From contig JAEINM010000150.1 of assembly GCA_016342385.1 (NCBI GenBank), positions 1-8,627 of the forward strand: a stretch of 8,627 nt of DNA, read 5' to 3'. Of the stretch, positions 1-6,043 are shown piece by piece. A program made the position numbers and the translations under genes. The notes under the pieces are model-generated. The model ran no database searches and was not told where the DNA came from. It saw nothing but the letters and a program-made list of their open reading frames with translations. This stretch comes from Spirochaetaceae bacterium. GTDB taxonomy: Bacteria; Spirochaetota; Spirochaetia; DSM-2461. How positions within the stretch are numbered: the first letter of the stretch is position 1; every line of letters begins with the position of its first letter.

Positions 1-1493
1 CCCAGCATGTATTCTCCTATAATCGTTCGGTTCATCTTTTCCTTCCTGTCACATATCGTGATTTCCCCCTCATATAATACGGCTATCTGATCGGAAAGCG
101 CTAGAATCTCATCTATATCAGAAGAGATAAGCAGGATAGAAGTTCCTTTTAAAGCTGTCAGGTTTAACTCCTCATGAAGCCGGTTTCTGCTGCTGAAGTC
201 GAGACCCCAGCTGGGTTCACAAATAATTATAAGGTCGGGATTCTCCCGTAGTTCCCGGGAAAGGATCACTTTCTGAATATTCCCTCCCGAGAGATGTTTT
301 ACCTGCTGGTCAGGCTCCCCGTCAATTCTATCGGCGTACTGGATAGTTTCTGCCCATTTATTTATGGATGCCGGTGCCAGTATGCCCATTTTATGCATTC
401 TTTTATAATTGAGCAGAATCAGATTTTCAGCAATTGTCGAATCAGTACTGGCTCCCCGTTTCAATCTATCGGCAGGAACATAGGATATTCCCCTCGCTCT
501 CAGTTTTGACGGTCCTTCGGTGCTTACATCGGCCCCATTGAAAGTTAATTGCCCTTTATGAGGATGACGCATACCGGAAATGATATCCTCCAGCAGTTCA
601 AGGCCATTCTCACGGATCCCCGCAATACCGAGGATTTCACCCCGGTGAATATGTAGATCAATATTTTCAAGGTACTCACTGTCAGATTTTCTGTATGACA
701 GATTTTTAATAGAATAGAGGAGATTCATTTTACGGGATGGTATGTTGTTTCTATAGGGATAATTAATTTCTCCAGATTTACCGATCATTTTCAGGGCTAC
801 CAGTTCCGGTGTTAATTCCTGTGAGGATTTCTGGAGAATCACTTTCCCTTTCCTCATGACAGCTATTGAATCTGCTGTCTGAAAGACTTCATTCAGTTTA
901 TGTGAGATAAAAAGAATAATTTTATTCTCTTTCTTTAATCGGAAAATTGTCTCCATAAGCTTGCTGATCTGATGGTCTGACAGGCTGGCGGTCGGCTCAT
1001 CAAAAATAAGAATTGATTTTCCCGTATAGAGAAGATGGAGTAATTCCATCCTCTGTATCTGAGCTGAGTTCAGATCAGAACAGAGTTTGTTCAGGGCAAG
1101 AGGTAAGCCGAACTTTCTTTGTATAGCTATTATATCCTGTTCTGCTTTTTTTAAATCCGTGAAAATCCCGTATTTAAGAGGCTCATAACCGAGGATGATG
1201 TTCTCTATGACTTTCAGGGAGCCCGCACCTGCCGGGTGCTGGTGAATCATACCGATTCCCGCCTGAGAAGATTCTTCAGGATTTCCAGGTTTAACAGTTC
1301 TCCCATCAATAGAAAATGCCCCCCTATCTAAAGGGACAATTCCACAGAGAATGTTCATCAGGGTTGATTTCCCGGCACCATTTTCACCGACGATTGCCAG
1401 AATCATACCCGATTCTGCCGTGAGTTCTACATCTCTGCAGGCATCTATCCCCGTGTCTGTAAAATGTTTCGATATATGTGAAATCTTCAGCAT
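1..1493 (-). CDS. ABC transporter ATPase, BMP/nucleoside-type, two nucleotide-binding domains (partial; 3' end outside window)
   Basis: This cytoplasmic ATPase powers a sugar/nucleoside-type ABC importer of the YufO/NupO and RbsA/MglA style. It has 497 codons to the edge with no stop; relatives have about 500-520 residues, so little is missing. Domain 1 has Walker A GENGAGKST (36-44), a Q-loop in GMIHQH, Walker B ILIFDE (161-166) and an H-loop in LFISHK. Its signature reads LNSAQ (141-145) instead of LSVGQ/LSGGQ. Domain 2 begins with GEILGIAGIRENG, which lacks the Walker A Lys-Ser/Thr as is usual in this family. It has an intact LSGGN signature (401-405) and a Walker B-like ICEPSWGLD (Glu426). 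The ATG follows the receptor-gene stop by 19 nt, and no Shine-Dalgarno sequence is visible there. No other ATG lies upstream before the in-frame stop at 1527-1529, so translation probably depends on the upstream gene. Family is certain from the motifs; the substrate is not known. Confidence 0.93.
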   Translation of the reverse strand, partial: MLKISHISKHFTDTGIDACRDVELTAESGMILAIVGENGAGKSTLMNILCGIVPLDRGAFSIDGRTVKPGNPEESSQAGIGMIHQHPAGAGSLKVIENIILGYEPLKYGIFTDLKKAEQDIIAIQRKFGLPLALNKLCSDLNSAQIQRMELLHLLYTGKSILIFDEPTASLSDHQISKLMETIFRLKKENKIILFISHKLNEVFQTADSIAVMRKGKVILQKSSQELTPELVALKMIGKSGEINYPYRNNIPSRKMNLLYSIKNLSYRKSDSEYLENIDLHIHRGEILGIAGIRENGLELLEDIISGMRHPHKGQLTFNGADVSTEGPSKLRARGISYVPADRLKRGASTDSTIAENLILLNYKRMHKMGILAPASINKWAETIQYADRIDGEPDQQVKHLSGGNIQKVILSRELRENPDLIIICEPSWGLDFSSRNRLHEELNLTALKGTSILLISSDIDEILALSDQIAVLYEGEITICDRKEKMNRTIIGEYML

Positions 1494-1512
1494 CTGAGAT
1501 TGAGTCAGTTTT

Positions 1513-2562
1513 CTATTCCTGGCTGTCTACGGGAAGTTTAATTTTTCCCGACCTCATATCTTTTAGGAGAATATTCATCTTTTCTCTGACTGAGACAGGG
1601 ACATAACGCTCGTAATTTGCATCATCATCAATAAAATCGACATAACCTTCATTCACTCCAGCAGATATAGATGTTCCTCTTTCCAGAGTCCCTTCAATCG
1701 CCTTTTTCACCATCTCTTCTGCCGCTTTGTCCTCTCTGATCACTCCTGAACCGATGACGACACCCGGTTCAATGGCATAGCCGTTAGAATCGTACCATAA
1801 GACAAACTTGTTCGCATTTTTCGCTGCTGTCAATACTCCCTGATTGGCACCACCGGCAATTGTCAGAATAATATCGGTTCCATTGGAATACATATCTGAA
1901 GCCAGTTCTGCCGCCTTTGAAGCATCATACCAGTTCCCGATAATCCTGAAATCCAGATCGATATTGCTGTTGATGTTTTTAAAGCCCATTTCAAAACCCG
2001 GTCTTATAAAATTGTTCATTTCCGGATATTCCTGTCCGGCGATTAATCCTATCTTCACGGCACTGCTGCCGTTTTTTATTCGGCTCTCAGTAAGATATCC
2101 TGCAAAATTGCCAAGGAGAAAAGCCAGTTCCTTGTGGTTGAAGAAAAATGTCGAAATCTGATCATCTTTCTTTCCGCTTCCCTCGAGGTTGAGGAAATCC
2201 TGCTGGGGATAGTATTCCTGTATTTTCCGGCAGATTTCCGGCATGGAGGGATTCGAAGTTACAATCAGGTCAAAGCTCTTTTCTGCTGCCAGCGCGGTAA
2301 CTTTTTCAGCCCATTCGGCCTGATTAAAACCTCCTTCAATGGTTTTGACCGATGCTCCCTGCTGTACCGCAGCGGCTCTGACCCCTTTATCCATCATCTC
2401 GTAAGTGGGACTTCCTGCGAGAACTCCGGGAACAAAAACCGCAATGGAAAATGATCTCTTTTCCTCTTTGTTCTGTTTTTCACGGCATCCCGTAAATAGG
2501 AGGATAGTTAATATCGTCATAAACGTTAGTACAATTCCAGATATGGATATTTTTTTTATCAT
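1513..2562 (-). CDS. BMP-family (Med/PnrA-like) lipoprotein, substrate-binding component of an ABC importer
   Basis: This is the extracytoplasmic solute receptor for the ABC importer whose ATPase follows it. The 349-aa protein has a lipoprotein signal: MIKK, a hydrophobic stretch from about residue 5 to 24, and the lipobox LFTGC with Cys26 as the lipidated residue. It is therefore expected to be membrane-anchored. The mature part follows the BMP/Med fold pattern: IAVFVPG at the N-terminus, a GLIAGQEYPEMNNFIRPGFEMGF segment in the middle, and IAGGANQGV (about 237-245) followed by an acidic IREDKAAEEMVKKAI helix. The GDKSFND-like motif common near the N-terminus of PnrA/BMP proteins is replaced by PGVLAGSPTYEMMDKG, so the ligand may differ. 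Purine nucleosides (PnrA) and riboflavin (RfuA) are the known spirochaete precedents I would test first. The start has AAGGAAG (2568-2574) 5 nt upstream. It is the first gene of the leftward operon. Confidence 0.92.
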   Translation of the reverse strand: MIKKISISGIVLTFMTILTILLFTGCREKQNKEEKRSFSIAVFVPGVLAGSPTYEMMDKGVRAAAVQQGASVKTIEGGFNQAEWAEKVTALAAEKSFDLIVTSNPSMPEICRKIQEYYPQQDFLNLEGSGKKDDQISTFFFNHKELAFLLGNFAGYLTESRIKNGSSAVKIGLIAGQEYPEMNNFIRPGFEMGFKNINSNIDLDFRIIGNWYDASKAAELASDMYSNGTDIILTIAGGANQGVLTAAKNANKFVLWYDSNGYAIEPGVVIGSGVIREDKAAEEMVKKAIEGTLERGTSISAGVNEGYVDFIDDDANYERYVPVSVREKMNILLKDMRSGKIKLPVDSQE

Positions 2563-2604
2563 TTTTTCTTCCTTTCAGGACTGAACCTGTAAACTCTATA
2601 TGAG

Positions 2605-2633
2605 ATCTTACCAAATATGATTTTCTTTAACAA
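2605..2633 (-). promoter_or_regulatory. Predicted sigma-70 promoter of the BMP/ABC transporter operon
   Basis: Read on the minus strand, a -35 TTGTTA (2633-2628) and a -10 TAAGAT (2610-2605) are separated by exactly 17 nt. Transcription would begin near 2598, giving a leader of about 36 nt with the receptor's AAGGAAG close to its end. Such a short leader has no room for a riboswitch. Confidence 0.6.
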
Positions 2634-2645
2634 TCACAATTCCCG

Positions 2646-2655
2646 ACATCGATGT
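2646..2655. promoter_or_regulatory. Perfect 10-bp palindrome between divergent promoters, candidate operator
   Basis: ACATCGATGT is its own reverse complement. It lies 12 nt upstream of the leftward -35 box and 4 nt upstream of the rightward one, where a single dimeric regulator could act on both units. It is flanked by a second, looser inverted pair, TCACA (2634-2638) and TGTGA (2653-2657), which overlaps it. No regulator gene is in view and the family of any binding protein cannot be named. A 10-bp palindrome can occur by chance. Confidence 0.3.
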
Positions 2656-2659
2656 GACA

Positions 2660-2689
2660 TTGACCATATTTTAAACGCTATGATATCCT
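2660..2689 (+). promoter_or_regulatory. Possible sigma-70 promoter of prs and the FGGY kinase
   Basis: TTGACC (2660-2665) is a good -35 box. TATCCT (2684-2689) is an acceptable -10 box after an 18-nt spacer. The alternative TATGAT (2679-2684) looks better but lies only 13 nt from the -35 and would need another upstream element. Either choice gives a leader of about 28-35 nt. A weak 6-bp inverted repeat CTTAAA/TTTAAG (2693-2710) sits just before the prs Shine-Dalgarno sequence AAGGGAGA. Confidence 0.45.
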
Positions 2690-2723
2690 ACCCTTAAATA
2701 TATCTTTAAGATAAGGGAGACAA

Positions 2724-3965
2724 ATGAGCTTCTCAAAGCCTACTTCTCTGGGGATCATAGCTTGCCCCGGAGGTGAGAATTTTGCCGATTCTATTATAGC
2801 CCATCTAAAGACTATCTATTCCAGAAGATTTGAAAAAAAAGCATCGGGAATAGCTAAGCTTTATGGCCTGGATAAGGAGAATGCGGTAAGACAGCTAAAC
2901 CTGTCAAATGACTTGAACAGTCATAGGGTTAAGACTATTGGAGATGGGAAGTCCTACAGGATTCCGTCATTTAAAATTCCATGCAAATTTACCAGATTTG
3001 CCAATGGAGAATTTAAAACTGAATTGTTGAATTCAGTGCGCGGTAAAGATATTTTTATTGTTCAGGACGTGGAAAATCGAGCTGTGCTGCCTTTTTCCGG
3101 TTCTGATAAAGGACACGTCTGTTCTGTAAATGATCATATCTTTACTCTCTTTGTGACAATCGATGCCGCTATCCAGTGTGGAGCCAGAAGGGTTTCCCTG
3201 GTGCTCCCGGCCTATCCTTATGCCAGACAGCATAAGAAAAAAGGGAGGGAAGGGCTGACGGCTTCCAGTCTCGGGCGCATATTCGAGAATATGGGCATCG
3301 ATCGGATTATCACACTGGACCTGCACTCAAAAGAGGTCGAACATACTTTTGCTTCTCTCCATCTGGAGAATATGCATGCATCCTATCAGATCCTCCGTAA
3401 ACTGAATGCCTATTTTAATCTGAATTCCGAAGATCTGGTTATTGTTTCTCCCGACACCGGCGCAATTGACAGAAACAAGTATTTTGCCAATTCCCTGCAG
3501 AAACCTTTAGCACTGCTTTATAAGGAAAGGGATTATTCTAAAGTGACGACAAGTGCAAAAGATTCCAATATCATTTCTGCCAGATTACTGGGGGATGTTA
3601 AAGGAAAGACTGTGTTCATTGCTGATGATATGCTTGGAACAGGGGGGACTTTGATTAAGGCAATGAAGTTAATTAAGGAAATGGGTGCTTTAAAAATTGT
3701 CTGTGCGATCTCACTTCCCCTATTCACGGGAAACGCTATCGAGCATTTTGATAAAGCTTACAATGAGGGATTGTTTGATTATATTATTGGAACAAATGCT
3801 GTAGCAGCCCCGGAAGAACTGAGCAAGCGCTCCTGGTATCTCAATGCGAATGTCTCTAATTTATTTGCCAGGGTAATATCGCGGCTCCATCACAACAGGT
3901 CATTATCTCCCTTGCTCGACAATAACAAAATGATTCAGCGGATGCTGTCAAGCGGAAGGAGCTGA
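2724..3965 (+). CDS. prs: Ribose-phosphate pyrophosphokinase (PRPP synthase), long spirochaete-type form
   Basis: This cytoplasmic enzyme converts ribose 5-phosphate and ATP to PRPP and AMP, supplying purine, pyrimidine, histidine and NAD synthesis. The family landmarks occur in order: RFANGE (91-96), YARQH of the ATP-binding flexible region (166-170), the DLH histidine motif (199-201), VSPD (241-244), the catalytic-loop basic residues KER (267-269) and the PRPP-binding loop DDMLGTGGT (301-309). The protein has 413 residues, against about 310-320 for the usual bacterial enzyme. Most of the excess is a segment of roughly 55 residues (about 31-88) between the first beta-alpha unit and FxNGE, with further additions around 118-136 and at the C-terminus. 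The ATG has AAGGGAGA (2713-2720) in front. The downstream kinase is coupled to it. Whether the extra segments change allosteric control by ADP or phosphate cannot be told from sequence. Confidence 0.93.
   Translation: MSFSKPTSLGIIACPGGENFADSIIAHLKTIYSRRFEKKASGIAKLYGLDKENAVRQLNLSNDLNSHRVKTIGDGKSYRIPSFKIPCKFTRFANGEFKTELLNSVRGKDIFIVQDVENRAVLPFSGSDKGHVCSVNDHIFTLFVTIDAAIQCGARRVSLVLPAYPYARQHKKKGREGLTASSLGRIFENMGIDRIITLDLHSKEVEHTFASLHLENMHASYQILRKLNAYFNLNSEDLVIVSPDTGAIDRNKYFANSLQKPLALLYKERDYSKVTTSAKDSNIISARLLGDVKGKTVFIADDMLGTGGTLIKAMKLIKEMGALKIVCAISLPLFTGNAIEHFDKAYNEGLFDYIIGTNAVAAPEELSKRSWYLNANVSNLFARVISRLHHNRSLSPLLDNNKMIQRMLSSGRS
3956..3961 (+). promoter_or_regulatory. Shine-Dalgarno site deciding the TTG start of the FGGY kinase
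   Basis: AAGGAG lies inside the last codons of prs and ends 5 nt before TTG at 3967. The encoded protein then begins directly with the beta-strand of the FGGY phosphate-binding motif (ILAVDIGTS), leaving no room for a later start. This makes the non-ATG start well supported. Confidence 0.75.
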
Positions 3966-3966
3966 T

Positions 3967-5358
3967 TTGATACTGGCTGTCGATATAGGCACTTCTTCTA
4001 TAAAGGGTGCTATTATTTCACCTGAGGGATACGCTTTTGCTTATCATAAAGTGCATCTTTTTCCTTTTCACAGTAAATATCCCGGTGAAGGTTATGCCGG
4101 GAGCTGGAAATCAGGTTTTATCGAAATCGTCTCAATTTTACTGAGGAAAGATATATCGGCAGTTGTTATCAGTGGCAATGGACCTACAATTGTTCCTGTC
4201 GGCAAGGATGGCGAGCTAATCCATGAACCGCTTATGTGGATGGGAAAAGAAAATGTTCCCCTAGATGATACGGACTCTTTTTATCTGCCTAAGGTAAAAT
4301 GGCTCAAAGACAATAATCCTCAATTGTATGAAAATACGAAATATTTTTTGACAACATCATCCTATCTGACATGGCTTCTGACCGGAGAATCCTCGGTTGT
4401 TACGGCTCATAAAGGTTTTAGCCGGTATATTTGGGGGAGGGAAGGTTTTTCTTCTTATGGACTGGATGCCGCTAAATTTCCTCTTCTGGTCAATATGGGA
4501 GACTCTATCGGGGTCGTGAGTTCTGCTGGTGCAGATTTTTCAGGCCTGGCAAAGGGCATTCCTGTTGTAGCTGCCGGTGTCGATTTTATGGTTTCTCTTA
4601 TTGGAACAGGAGTTATTAAACCGGGGCGGACCTGTGACAGGGCGGGGACTTCAGAGGGGATCAATTTCTGCTCTGACAGAATTGTTCCCGATAAAAGATT
4701 GAGAACTCTGCCTCATGCTGTAGAGGGGTATTATAATGTGTCGGGTATTTTGTCCTCAACAGGCAGTCTCTTTGAGTGGTATCGGCGCATCACCGGTCAG
4801 GAGAATTATGATTATCTGGAAACCCTTTCTGCCATAAATAAGGTCCCGGTGGGAAGCGGCACTCCCATGTTCTTTCCCGGATTGAAAGACGGTGGACTCT
4901 GGGAGTTTTCCAATGGGATGGCAGTCGGTCTTGAGGCTTACCAGGGAAGGAATGAACTGGGGCGTTCTGTAATGGAATCCATCGGTTTTGCTGTACGCCG
5001 CGCCATTGAGCTCTTTGAGGAAAATTCCTGTACAATTGAAGAGCTCCGTGTGTCGGGGGGGCAGGGGAAGAATGTTATATGGAACCAGATGAAAGCGAAT
5101 ATTACGGGCTGTTCCATAGTCGTTCCCGAAGTAGAGGATGCCGAACTTCTCGGTGGAGCCTGTCTGGCTTCGGCGGCACTGGGGCGATATTCCGGTTTTG
5201 TCGAGGCATCAGAAGATCTGGTTCGCGTAAAAAAAGTGTTTTATCCCGAAGAAAAAGCGTGTAGTCTCTATGATGAGGCGTATCAACATTATAAAAAAGT
5301 CTCTGTAGAGGCAAAAAACTTTCTCAATAGATTGGCTGAATTAAATATAAATTTTTAA
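3967..5358 (+). CDS. FGGY-family carbohydrate kinase, xylulokinase-like
   Basis: This is a cytoplasmic ATP-dependent sugar kinase with the two-domain actin/hexokinase fold. At 463 residues it is close to the family's usual 480-520. The N-terminal phosphate-1 motif is DIGTSSIKGAI (6-16). The sugar-side segment includes EPLMWMG. The probable catalytic base is Asp206 in AAGVDFMVS. The phosphate-2 motif is AGTSEGI (226-232). The adenosine motif is RVSGGQGKNVIWNQMKANI (361-379), followed by PEVEDAELLGGACLAS. The overall pattern resembles xylulokinase and related pentulose kinases, but substrate specificity within FGGY is hard to read, so no symbol is given. It starts at TTG one base after the prs stop, so the two are probably translationally coupled. 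A pentose-phosphate product would feed the ribose 5-phosphate pool used by prs; this is inference from context. No terminator is apparent downstream. Confidence 0.9.
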   Translation: MILAVDIGTSSIKGAIISPEGYAFAYHKVHLFPFHSKYPGEGYAGSWKSGFIEIVSILLRKDISAVVISGNGPTIVPVGKDGELIHEPLMWMGKENVPLDDTDSFYLPKVKWLKDNNPQLYENTKYFLTTSSYLTWLLTGESSVVTAHKGFSRYIWGREGFSSYGLDAAKFPLLVNMGDSIGVVSSAGADFSGLAKGIPVVAAGVDFMVSLIGTGVIKPGRTCDRAGTSEGINFCSDRIVPDKRLRTLPHAVEGYYNVSGILSSTGSLFEWYRRITGQENYDYLETLSAINKVPVGSGTPMFFPGLKDGGLWEFSNGMAVGLEAYQGRNELGRSVMESIGFAVRRAIELFEENSCTIEELRVSGGQGKNVIWNQMKANITGCSIVVPEVEDAELLGGACLASAALGRYSGFVEASEDLVRVKKVFYPEEKACSLYDEAYQHYKKVSVEAKNFLNRLAELNINF

Positions 5359-5380
5359 TTTCTATTTTATTGAATTTCAG

Positions 5381-5409
5381 TTGACAAAGAAAATGTGATT
5401 TGCTAATCT
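5381..5409 (+). promoter_or_regulatory. Strong predicted sigma-70 promoter of the tRNA / rpmG / secE / nusG / rpl operon
   Basis: TTGACA (5381-5386) matches the -35 consensus exactly and is followed after 17 nt by TAATCT (5404-5409) as the -10 box. Transcription would start near 5416, about 12 nt before the first tRNA base. This is the best promoter match I see in the window and suits stable RNA and ribosomal protein genes. The 69-nt gap it lies in is AT-rich and holds no GC-rich terminator for the preceding kinase gene. Confidence 0.82.
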
Positions 5410-5427
5410 ACCTGAGCGTTGAGGCAT

Positions 5428-5499
5428 GCCTCTGTAGCTCAGTGGTAGAGCACCTCCATGGTAAGGAGGGGGTCACCGGTTCAAATCCGGTCGGAGGCT
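5428..5499 (+). tRNA. tRNA-Thr (anticodon GGU)
   Basis: A 72-nt cloverleaf with all four stems. The acceptor GCCTCTG pairs with CGGAGGC with one U-G pair, and the D stem is GCTC/GAGC. The anticodon stem CCTCC/GGAGG encloses loop ATGGTAA with anticodon GGT at 5460-5462, which reads ACC and ACU. The T stem ACCGG/CCGGT encloses TTCAAAT. The discriminator is T at 5499 and CCA is not encoded. It is the first product of the operon, immediately upstream of rpmG. Confidence 0.95.
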
Positions 5500-5554
5500 C
5501 TTTGTTGTAAGCAAGCGGGAATGTTCTAATTCCATTTTTATATTAGGAGAAGTC

Positions 5555-5728
5555 ATGGCTAAGAAAAAAGGTGGCGTAGAGCTGATAGCGCTGCAATGTG
5601 CTGACTGTAAAAGAAAAAATTATACATCACAGAAGAACAGAAGAAATGTTCAGGGTAAACTTGAGCTCAAGAAATACTGTAAATGGTGTAAGACTAGTAC
5701 AGTTCACAAAGAAACGAAAATTAAATAG
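5555..5728 (+). CDS. rpmG: Large ribosomal subunit protein L33 (bL33), zinc-binding type
   Basis: A 57-aa basic protein of the 50S subunit, near the E site. It has the typical length and pattern: MAKKKGGVELIALQC, a KNYTSQKNRRN segment and a C-terminal KKYCKWCK. Both zinc-ribbon pairs are present, Cys15/Cys18 and Cys42/Cys45, so this is the C+ (zinc-containing) form. AGGAGA (5545-5550) precedes the ATG by 4 nt. It sits between two tRNA genes on one transcript, so its mRNA should be freed by tRNA end processing on both sides. A 5-bp hairpin, GGAAT/ATTCC (5518-5533), followed by ATTTTTA lies in the leader between tRNA-Thr and this gene. It is too weak to call a terminator. Confidence 0.95.
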   Translation: MAKKKGGVELIALQCADCKRKNYTSQKNRRNVQGKLELKKYCKWCKTSTVHKETKIK

Positions 5729-5740
5729 TAATTAACGTAC

Positions 5741-5814
5741 AGGCCAATAGCTCCAACTGGCAGAGCGCCGGTCTCCAAAACCGGATGTTGCAGGTTCGAA
5801 TCCTGCTTGGCCTG
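5741..5814 (+). tRNA. tRNA-Trp (anticodon CCA)
   Basis: A 74-nt cloverleaf. The acceptor AGGCCAA pairs perfectly with TTGGCCT and the D stem is GCTC/GAGC. The anticodon stem CCGGT/ACCGG encloses loop CTCCAAA with anticodon CCA at 5775-5777. The T stem GCAGG/CCTGC encloses TTCGAAT. The discriminator is G at 5814, the usual tryptophan identity base, and CCA is not encoded. It begins 12 nt after the rpmG stop and ends 27 nt before secE. The order rpmG - tRNA-Trp - secE is common in bacteria. Confidence 0.96.
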
Positions 5815-5841
5815 TATTTTTTATATCTTTGGGAGTAGCTT

Positions 5842-6021
5842 ATGGGAAAAATCTGGTCTTTTTTATCAGAAAGTTATGGTGAATTGAGAAAAGTTGTGTG
5901 GCCAAGTTGGGAATCTGTTGTTGCGTCGGTAAAGGTCGTGCTTGTTTCAACTGTTATGTTTGCTGTATTTTTCGGGTTGGTTGATTATTTATTGCTCAAT
6001 GGATTATACTTATTTTTCTGA
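5842..6021 (+). CDS. secE: Preprotein translocase subunit SecE
   Basis: A 59-aa single-span SecE, the clamp subunit of the SecYEG protein-export channel in the inner membrane. The amphipathic N-terminal helix carries the conserved block ELRKVVWPSW (14-23). It is followed by one hydrophobic segment from about residue 25 to 50 and a short hydrophobic tail ending LYLFF. The length matches the minimal single-helix form found in most bacteria, not the three-span enterobacterial form. GGGAG (5831-5835) lies 6 nt before the ATG. It is 22 nt upstream of nusG, its nearly universal neighbour. Confidence 0.94.
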   Translation: MGKIWSFLSESYGELRKVVWPSWESVVASVKVVLVSTVMFAVFFGLVDYLLLNGLYLFF

Positions 6022-6043
6022 TTATAAAATTTAAGGAAGAGTT

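Noticed and set aside
294..509. Short plus-strand open frames across the transporter genes (also 1844-2161 and 2134-2454)
   Set aside because: They are antisense to the ABC ATPase and BMP receptor, whose motifs are unmistakable, and have no supporting start signals.
2563..2604. FMN or purine riboswitch in the BMP/ABC operon leader
   Set aside because: The predicted leader is only about 36 nt and contains none of the paired conserved elements of those classes.
2634..2657. CRP-type operator from TCACA and TGTGA
   Set aside because: The half-sites face the wrong way (TCACA then TGTGA, the reverse of TGTGA-N6-TCACA) and the spacing is too long. Mentioned only as part of the divergent region.
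5518..5540. Intrinsic terminator between tRNA-Thr and rpmG
   Set aside because: The stem is only 5 bp (GGAAT/ATTCC) with two GC pairs, and the T-run is interrupted. Termination there would silence essential downstream genes.
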